This document shows, one piece after another, positions 6,406 through 11,363 of a DNA stretch of 11,363 nt. Positions within the stretch are counted from its first letter, which is position 1. Every line of letters starts with the position of its first letter. Below the pieces are notes generated by a model. It saw only the letters and a program-made list of their open reading frames with translations, had not been told where the DNA came from and did no database searches. The stretch spans positions 1 through 11,363 of the forward strand of contig CALMVM010000193.1 of NCBI GenBank assembly GCA_937873255.1, given 5' to 3'. This DNA is from an uncultured Verrucomicrobiota bacterium. GTDB lineage: Bacteria > Verrucomicrobiota > Verrucomicrobiia > Chthoniobacterales > SZAS-18. Made by a program: the position numbers and the translations under genes.

Positions 6406-7425
6406 TCAGGCTTTCTTCGGCAGTTGGCGCGCCGGCCCGCCGCCGAACGCGCGGATCCCACCGAAAAGGCCCTGCGGACGCAAGAGCATCAGCGCGATGA
6501 GGACGAGCGCGTAGATGATCGTGCGGTTGTCGGCGATGCGTCGCAGCCAGTCGGGCAGCCATTCGTACTTGGCGACGAACCGCAGGTACTCGCCGAGCGT
6601 CGTCAACAGCACGGCGGCGAACGCCACACCGGCGGTGTTGCCCATGCCACCGAGGATCACCATGACGACGATCTCGATGGATTTCTGGAAGTCGAACCCG
6701 GCGGGGTTGATGTAGGTCGTTTCGTGCGCGAATAACCCGCCCGCCAGCCCCGCGAAAAACGACCCCGTGACGAACGCCACGACCTTGCGCCGCGTGGTGT
6801 CAATGCCCATGGCTTCGGCGGCGACCTCGTCGTCGCGCACGGTCAGGAACCCGCGCCCGTACGTCGAGTCGATCAGGCTGACGACAATGTAAATCGTCAG
6901 CGCCGCCAGCGCGTAGGCCCAGAACAACGTCGTGTAACTCGGGACCCCGCTGTAGCCGCTCGCGCCGTTGACCGCGTCGGTGTTCTGGATCACGACGCGG
7001 ATGATCTCGCCGAAGCCGAGAGTCACGATGGCGAGATAATCCCCGCGCAATCGCAGCGACGGCACGCCGACGAGCAATCCGGCCAACGCCGCCGCCAGCC
7101 CCCCGGCGATGAGCACGCCGACGAACACCACGACAATCGCAAATTCACCCCCGCCCAGCGCGTGCAGCACGCCCGCGCTTTTATCCTTGGAAAGGTACGC
7201 CGACACGTACGCGCCGATGGCCATGAATCCGGCGTGCCCGAGCGAGAACTGCCCGGTGTAGCCGTTGATGAGGTTCAGACTGACGGCCAGGATGATGTTG
7301 ATGGCAATGAAAATGAGAACCTGGAGGTAATACCCGTTGATCGAGCCGGAAAAACGCGAGAGCACCGCGCTCAGGACGACCGCGGCGAGCAGCCAGAGTT
7401 TCTTGGAACGGAGGTAGGCGTTCAC
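6406..7425 (-). CDS. livM: branched-chain amino acid ABC transporter permease LivM
   Basis: This inner-membrane permease of 339 residues pairs with LivH to form the translocation channel. It has many hydrophobic helices. Family motifs are NLINGYTGQFSLGHAGFMAIGAY (51-73), GDYLAIVTLGFGEIIR (128-143), the cytoplasmic ATPase-contact loop RDDEVAAEAMGID (197-209) and ILGGMGNTAG (257-266). The length fits most LivM proteins; E. coli LivM is longer because of an N-terminal extension. The start is GTG at 7425, only 10 bases after the livH stop, with no Shine-Dalgarno motif, so translation is probably coupled to livH. Confidence 0.94.
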   Translation of the reverse strand: MNAYLRSKKLWLLAAVVLSAVLSRFSGSINGYYLQVLIFIAINIILAVSLNLINGYTGQFSLGHAGFMAIGAYVSAYLSKDKSAGVLHALGGGEFAIVVVFVGVLIAGGLAAALAGLLVGVPSLRLRGDYLAIVTLGFGEIIRVVIQNTDAVNGASGYSGVPSYTTLFWAYALAALTIYIVVSLIDSTYGRGFLTVRDDEVAAEAMGIDTTRRKVVAFVTGSFFAGLAGGLFAHETTYINPAGFDFQKSIEIVVMVILGGMGNTAGVAFAAVLLTTLGEYLRFVAKYEWLPDWLRRIADNRTIIYALVLIALMLLRPQGLFGGIRAFGGGPARQLPKKA

Positions 7426-7435
7426 GGCGGGGACG

Positions 7436-8413
7436 TCAGACTTTTTCCACCTGCGATTTGCCCAGCAGGCCGGCGGGGCGCACGAGCAGGATCACGATCA
7501 GCACGGCGAAGGCGATGGCGTCGGTGTAATTCGAGAAACGCGAGCCTTTGACGAAGGACTCGATGATGCCGATGAGCAGCCCGCCGACGGCCGCGCCGGG
7601 GATGTTGCCGATGCCGCCGAGCACCGCCGCCACGAACGCCTTGACGCCAGGCTGCACGCCCATCAGCGGATCGATGCTGGGATTGGAGATCGACCACAGG
7701 ATGCCCGCCGCGCCGGCCAGCGCCGAGCCGAGTCCGAAGGTGAAGGTGATGACGGTGTCGAGGTTCACGCCCATGAGGGTCGCGGCGGTCGGGTTGTTGG
7801 ACAATGCGCGCATCGCCAGGCCGAGCCGCGTGAACTTGACGATGAAGGTCAGTCCGAGGAGCAGCGCCACCGTCGCCGCCACGGCGATGACATCGCTATA
7901 GAGGATCGTCAGCTTGCCGGTGTGTTCGAGCGCGCCGTTGGTGATGAGATCGGGAAACGACCTCGGAGCCGCGCCGAAGAGGTACTGGCCGCCGTATTCC
8001 AGCAGCAGCGACACGCCGATGGCCGTAATGAGCACGGTCAGCTTCGGCCGGCTGCGCAACGGGCGGTAGGCGAGCTTTTCGATGATGATTCCCAATAGCG
8101 CGCACGCCGCCATCGAGAGCAACATCACGACGCACACGCCGGCCACGAGCCGCCACGTGCCCGCATCCGCGTTGATGGCATAAACCAGGTTCCCCTCGTC
8201 GTCCTTCGTCATCGTGCCCGCGCCGAGCATCGGCATGATCTTCGGCGTCAGCCAATAGCCCGCGAACGCCCCGATCATGAACACATCGCCGTGCGCGAAA
8301 TTGATGAAGCGCAGCACGCCGTACACCATCGTGTACCCGAGGGCGATCAGCGCATAGAACGCGCCGATGGAGATCCCGTTGATGAGCTGCTGAAGGAAAT
8401 ACGTCCAGTCCAT
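7436..8413 (-). CDS. livH: branched-chain amino acid ABC transporter permease LivH
   Basis: The partner permease of LivM, 325 residues. Family motifs include NGISIGAFYALIALGYTMVYG (12-32), RFINFAHGDVFMIGAF (35-50), the ATPase-contact loop MRALSNNPTAATLMGVN and a C-terminal VLGGIGNIPGA. Helices cover most of the protein. Between the second and third helices there is a polar loop at about 57-88 (PKIMPMLGAGTMTKDDEGNL and following) that is longer than in E. coli LivH (308 residues) and probably faces outside. The ATG at 8413 is preceded by AAGG at about 5 bases, a plausible ribosome-binding site. A 55-base gap separates it from the binding-protein gene upstream; no strong hairpin is seen there. 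Confidence 0.94.
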   Translation of the reverse strand: MDWTYFLQQLINGISIGAFYALIALGYTMVYGVLRFINFAHGDVFMIGAFAGYWLTPKIMPMLGAGTMTKDDEGNLVYAINADAGTWRLVAGVCVVMLLSMAACALLGIIIEKLAYRPLRSRPKLTVLITAIGVSLLLEYGGQYLFGAAPRSFPDLITNGALEHTGKLTILYSDVIAVAATVALLLGLTFIVKFTRLGLAMRALSNNPTAATLMGVNLDTVITFTFGLGSALAGAAGILWSISNPSIDPLMGVQPGVKAFVAAVLGGIGNIPGAAVGGLLIGIIESFVKGSRFSNYTDAIAFAVLIVILLVRPAGLLGKSQVEKV

Positions 8414-8468
8414 GCGTGCCTTTGAAAATCCCTGACGCGGCCGGGCCAGCCAGCCTCCGAACGGACCG

Positions 8469-9620
8469 TTACGGCGCGACCGAGGCGACGAACTTGTTGT
8501 CCTTACCCTGCACCTGGAGCACGACGGCGGACTTGGTGGCGTTGCGGTTGGCGTCGATGGTGATCTTGCCGGTCACGGCGTCGTAATCTTTCACCGCCGC
8601 GAGGGCGTCGCGCACCTTGTTGCCGTCGGTGGAGCCGGCCTTCTTGATGGCGTCGGCGAGGATCATCATCGCGTCGTAACCGAGCGGGGCCATGCCGTCA
8701 GGCAGCGCGTGGAACTTCGCCTGGTAGTTTTTGACGAAGGTTTGCACCTTCGGGTTCTGGTCGGCGGGCGAGAAGTGCGTGGAAAAGTAACAGCCGTCGA
8801 GCGCGCTGCCCGCGATCTCGGCCAGCTTCGGGCTGTCCCAACCGTCGCCGCCGAGCATTGGCACCTTCAGGCCGAGGATCTTCGCCTGTTTGCCGATCAG
8901 GCCCGCCTCCGTGTAATAGCCGGGGATGAAAATCGCGTCGGGGCCGGCGGCCTTGATCGCGGTCAGTTGCGCGCGGAAATCCTTGTCCTTGCCGCCGCCG
9001 CTGTACGAACGCTCGATGACGATCTCGCCGCCGTGGCTCTTGACGTACTCGGTGAAATACTGCGCGAGACCCTTCGAATAGTCGCTCGTCACGTCCGAGA
9101 GGATGGCGACCTTCTTGGCGTGCAGCGTGTCGAGCGCGAACTTCGCCATCACCGTCCCCTGGAACGGATCGATGAAGCACACGCGGAAGATGTAGTCGCC
9201 GCTCTGTGTGACGGTCGGGTTGGTCGAGCCGGGCGAGACCATCGGAATCTTCGCCGCCTGGCAGATGGGCGCGGCCTCCAGCGAACGCGAACTGGCGATC
9301 TCGCCGATGACGGCGCTCACCTTGTCGCTCTGGATGAGTTTGTTGACCGCCGTGGACGGCTGGCCGGGCTTGGACTGGTCGTCCTCGACGATGAGCTTGA
9401 TCTTGCGGCCGAGCACGCCGCCGGCCTTGTTGATCTCCTCGGCGGCGAGTTGGACGCCGTTGTCCGAATTGACGCCGAAGGTCGCCTCGCTGCCCGTCAG
9501 CGACGCGTATTCGCCGACGAGGATGTCCTGGGCCGACGCGCGCGGCGTCGCGGCAAGCAGGCTGAAGGCGGCGGCGGCGCAGGGAACCAGGGAGGAAAAG
9601 AACGGTTTCGGGTTCGGCAT
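8469..9620 (-). CDS. livJ: periplasmic branched-chain amino acid binding protein (LivJ/LivK type)
   Basis: The first gene of the operon encodes the periplasmic type I binding protein that captures substrate and delivers it to LivHM. Residues 1-30 form a Sec signal peptide (hydrophobic core CAAAAFSLLAA, cleavage probably ASA|QD after 30). It is not a lipoprotein, since Cys14 follows Pro and not a lipobox. The mature chain starts ILVGEYASLTGSEATFG (33-49). The ligand site region GEIASSRS (106-113) and SPGSTNP (129-135) resembles the E. coli LivJ segments that hold the amino acid backbone, which favours an amino acid ligand; amides or urea cannot be excluded. The length of 383 fits the family. 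The ATG at 9620 has no Shine-Dalgarno motif. The gene diverges from the FAH-family gene. Confidence 0.93.
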   Translation of the reverse strand: MPNPKPFFSSLVPCAAAAFSLLAATPRASAQDILVGEYASLTGSEATFGVNSDNGVQLAAEEINKAGGVLGRKIKLIVEDDQSKPGQPSTAVNKLIQSDKVSAVIGEIASSRSLEAAPICQAAKIPMVSPGSTNPTVTQSGDYIFRVCFIDPFQGTVMAKFALDTLHAKKVAILSDVTSDYSKGLAQYFTEYVKSHGGEIVIERSYSGGGKDKDFRAQLTAIKAAGPDAIFIPGYYTEAGLIGKQAKILGLKVPMLGGDGWDSPKLAEIAGSALDGCYFSTHFSPADQNPKVQTFVKNYQAKFHALPDGMAPLGYDAMMILADAIKKAGSTDGNKVRDALAAVKDYDAVTGKITIDANRNATKSAVVLQVQGKDNKFVASVAP

Positions 9621-9723
9621 GGGGGTTTTCTACGGGGTCCGTTGGCGGAATGCAACCGCAGAGACGCCCCGGGCGATAAATCGGTGGCGGGCGGGGAGGC
9701 GTTCGGCCATTCTGGCGGCAGGT
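9621..9723. promoter_or_regulatory. divergent livJ-FAH intergenic region
   Basis: These 103 bases must contain or border the promoters for the liv operon and for the FAH-family gene. I see no convincing hexamer pair on either strand. A short GC dyad CGCCC-C-GGGCG lies at 9665-9675 next to the only A/T-rich spot (ATAAAT, 9676-9681), and could be an operator, but short GC palindromes are expected in such DNA. Confidence 0.3.
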
Positions 9724-10518
9724 ATGATGAGAACATTCGGAGCTTTCCACGCGGCCGGGGACGGGGCGTTCTTTTACGGCGAGGTTTTGGACGCGGGCGG
9801 CGCGGAGCCGACCGTGCAACACCTGGCGCGACCGTACTGGCTCGGACATGAACGCACCAGCATCACACCAGTGCCGCTGGCGGGTTTGACGGTCGCCGTG
9901 CCCGTCGCGCCGTCGAAGATTATCGCTGTCGGCCGCAATTACCACGCGCACGCCGCCGAGCGCGGGGCGGTCGCTCCGACCAGCCCGATGACGTGGTTGA
10001 TGGCCCCGAGTTCGCTGCTGGCACACGGGGGATTCGTCGAACTGCCCTACCCCGACCACCAAGTCGATTTCGAGGCGGAGTTGGGCATCGTCATCGGCCG
10101 CCCGGCCAAGAACGTTTCGCCCGAAAATGCGGCCGACCACGTCTTCGGCTACACGACGTGCCAGGACATCAGCGACCGCGACATCCAGGACGCCGAGAAA
10201 CAATTCGCCCGCGCGAAGGGCTTCGACACGTTCACGCCGGTCGGGCCATTCGTATACACGGGCGTCGCGCCGGAGGACCTCGCCGTCACCTGCCGCCAGA
10301 ACGGCGAACTCCGTCAGGACGGCCGCACCTCCGAGATGATCTTCGGCGTGCGCGAGATCGTGTCGTTTTGCAGCCGGGGCACGACGCTCCTGCCCGGCGA
10401 CCTGATCCTCACCGGTACGCCGGCGGGCGTCGGTCCGATCCGGGACGGCGACGTGCTCGAAACACGCATCGGCCCCTTCGCGCCGCTGGTGGTCCACGTG
10501 CGAAACGCCGCTGCTTAG
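9724..10518 (+). CDS. fumarylacetoacetate hydrolase (FAH) family protein
   Basis: Enzymes of this family cleave or isomerise beta-diketo acids with a divalent metal: acylpyruvases, fumarylacetoacetases, oxaloacetate decarboxylases and the hydratases or isomerases of aromatic meta-cleavage. In this 264-residue protein the fold starts with KIIAVGRNYHAHAAE (65-79). The metal ligands of the family are present as Glu117 and Glu119 in DFEAELGIVIG and Asp148 in CQDISDRD. Lys165 in AKGFD and the GDLILTGTPAGVG segment are also conserved. The small size points to an acylpyruvase or isomerase type rather than the 420-residue eukaryotic-like enzyme. Two adjacent ATGs (9724 and 9727) are possible starts; GCAGG lies just upstream and suits 9727 slightly better. 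Earlier in-frame ATGs lie antisense to livJ and are not credible. The exact substrate cannot be told. Confidence 0.88.
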   Translation: MMRTFGAFHAAGDGAFFYGEVLDAGGAEPTVQHLARPYWLGHERTSITPVPLAGLTVAVPVAPSKIIAVGRNYHAHAAERGAVAPTSPMTWLMAPSSLLAHGGFVELPYPDHQVDFEAELGIVIGRPAKNVSPENAADHVFGYTTCQDISDRDIQDAEKQFARAKGFDTFTPVGPFVYTGVAPEDLAVTCRQNGELRQDGRTSEMIFGVREIVSFCSRGTTLLPGDLILTGTPAGVGPIRDGDVLETRIGPFAPLVVHVRNAAA

Positions 10519-10557
10519 AGCCTTGTAGATCGGCGGCGAAACGGGCATCTTGACCCC

Positions 10558-11175
10558 ATGGTGATCAACGACGTGGAGATCGACATGGACGAGCGCGTCT
10601 GGCAGCAGCTTCTGGCGCTGCCGTATTCCATCGGACTGGACGACGAGGGACACCTCGTGATGACGCCGATGCAAGAACCGGGGCTGACCTTCGAGCAACT
10701 GGCCGACACCCACCCCATCCTGCCCAATGATCTCTCCTGGAAGATTGAAACCAATGCCCGCAACCAGATTATTATGAGCCCTCCGCCCGGAGACGACCAC
10801 AACGATTTTGGGATGGAAATCGCTTGGCTGCTGCGACGCCTCCTGCCGGGCGGACGGTCTTCGATCAACTCGGGGGTGCGGACCAGCAACGGGACAAAGA
10901 TTCCCGACGTGCTCTGGATGTCGTCCGAGCGCCGCCGCCGCTGCCGTGGCAAGATCAGTTACCCGGAAGCCTCGGAAATCTGCGTGGAGGTGCTCTCACC
11001 CAGCAACAGCCGCCGGGAAATGGAAGAAAAAAAACGCCTTTACCTAGAGGCGGGTGCGCAGGAGGTCTGGTATTGCGAGCGCGACGGCACGATGAAATTC
11101 TTCGACGCCGACGGTGCGCTGACAAGCTCGCGCCTCTGCCCCACTTTCCCCGCCCGGATTATCGTTCTCGACTGA
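10558..11175 (+). CDS. Uma2 family (DUF820) PD-(D/E)XK nuclease-like protein
   Basis: Uma2 proteins are small, restriction-endonuclease-like proteins of uncertain role, often in many copies in cyanobacteria and also found in planctomycetes and verrucomicrobia. In this 205-residue protein the core is at about 60-175. It has NQIIMSPPPGDDHNDFG (69-85), the motif IPDVLW with Asp117, EVLSPSNSR with Glu144 (144-152), then EKKRLYLEAGAQEVW (157-171) with the usual Lys, Tyr and Val-Trp positions. All the acidic metal-site residues seem kept, so it may be active. The N-terminal 55 residues form a short extra region before the core. It begins 39 bases after the FAH-family stop, so it may be co-transcribed; there is no Shine-Dalgarno motif. 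The link to FAH looks accidental. Biological substrate unknown. Confidence 0.85.
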   Translation: MVINDVEIDMDERVWQQLLALPYSIGLDDEGHLVMTPMQEPGLTFEQLADTHPILPNDLSWKIETNARNQIIMSPPPGDDHNDFGMEIAWLLRRLLPGGRSSINSGVRTSNGTKIPDVLWMSSERRRRCRGKISYPEASEICVEVLSPSNSRREMEEKKRLYLEAGAQEVWYCERDGTMKFFDADGALTSSRLCPTFPARIIVLD

Positions 11176-11188
11176 CCCACCGGGTCAG
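11172..11188 (+). terminator. hairpin at the end of the Uma2 gene, possible terminator
   Basis: CTGACCC (11172-11178) and GGGTCAG (11182-11188) form a perfect 7-bp stem with loop ACC, overlapping the Uma2 stop codon. No run of T follows, so intrinsic termination would be weak. It might slow read-through into the helicase gene or stabilise the mRNA end. Confidence 0.3.
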
Positions 11189-11245
11189 GCCGGAAGGGTG
11201 CGTTGATCCTCGCCCTCTGCCATTCCGCCTTCCGCATTTCCCTCC

Positions 11246-11363
11246 ATGGCCCGCACCTACAAGCTCAACAAGCCCAACGTCGTCACCAACCACGCCGGCC
11301 GGCAGATCGACTACGCCGCCGAACTCAACGAGCAACAGTGCGCCGCCGTCACCGCCGAGCCTG
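11246..11363 (+). CDS. UvrD/PcrA-type DNA helicase, N-terminus (partial)
   Basis: Only the first 39 codons are in the window. After a basic start (MARTYKLNKPNVV) the sequence reads IDYAAELNEQQCAAVTAEP. The LNEQQCAAV segment (28-36) is the Q motif that opens superfamily 1 helicases of the UvrD/Rep/PcrA group, just ahead of Walker A, which would follow beyond the edge. These ATP-driven 3'-5' helicases act in nucleotide excision and mismatch repair and in removing proteins from DNA. The ATG at 11246 is preceded by a pyrimidine-rich stretch with no Shine-Dalgarno motif. The frame stays open to the edge. The call is based on a short segment, so RecB-like or AddA-like relatives remain possible. Confidence 0.7.
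   Translation, partial: MARTYKLNKPNVVTNHAGRQIDYAAELNEQQCAAVTAEP

Noticed and set aside
6396..6461. Longer livG start at 6461
   Set aside because: It adds 22 Arg-rich residues overlapping livM by over 50 bases; the ATG at 6395 fits the family.
9208..9723. N-terminal extension of the FAH-family gene
   Set aside because: The extra 172 codons are antisense to livJ and show no homology; family similarity begins after 9724.
8698..10800. A 700-codon open frame on the minus strand
   Set aside because: It runs antisense to the FAH gene and in another frame of livJ; the translation is Arg/Gly/His-rich with no family motifs, as expected for GC-rich DNA.

Overview
The window reads as a core chromosomal segment of a verrucomicrobium, most likely of the Opitutales/Opitutaceae type. 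The strongest sign is in the 16S rRNA gene on the minus strand at the left edge. Its helix-18-proximal site at 746-763 is an exact match to the EUB338-III probe target, the variant used for Verrucomicrobia, rather than the general bacterial or planctomycete variants. The rest of the window is GC-rich, as in Opitutus relatives. The short N-terminus of a UvrD-like helicase at the right edge also fits, from memory and not from a search.

Layout from left to right. (1) 1-1102, minus: the 5' part of a 16S rRNA gene, cut by the window edge. (2) 1103-1909: a non-coding rRNA control region of about 800 bases. It holds five similar promoter modules about 100 bp apart, all pointing into the 16S gene. 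Each has TTGACG, exactly 16 bases, and a -10-like hexamer, followed by a start-proximal hairpin; most have a dyad 3 bases upstream of the -35. A structured leader with boxA-like sequences follows. (3) 1910-3385, minus: gnd, 6-phosphogluconate dehydrogenase, ending just before the first rRNA promoter. (4) 3463-4886, plus: moaE, pgsA (ATGA overlap with moaE) and a small three-helix membrane protein of unknown function, divergent from gnd. (5) 4892-9620, minus: a complete branched-chain amino acid type ABC uptake operon in the order livJ-livH-livM-livG-livF, tightly packed and tail to tail with the small membrane protein. (6) 9724-11175, plus: a fumarylacetoacetate hydrolase family enzyme and a Uma2-family PD-(D/E)XK nuclease-like protein, divergent from the liv operon. 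(7) 11246-11363, plus: the start of a UvrD/PcrA-type helicase, cut by the right edge.

How the parts relate: the liv operon encodes a periplasmic binding protein, two permeases and two ATPases, which together form one importer. The divergent FAH enzyme could act on carbon skeletons from amino acid breakdown, but that is only a neighbourhood inference. The other genes are housekeeping (pentose phosphate pathway, molybdenum cofactor, phosphatidylglycerol synthesis, rRNA, DNA repair).

I saw no CRISPR array, tRNA gene, insertion sequence, prophage or toxin-antitoxin pair, and no convincing new multi-gene system. The most unusual item is the repeated promoter array in front of the rRNA operon.
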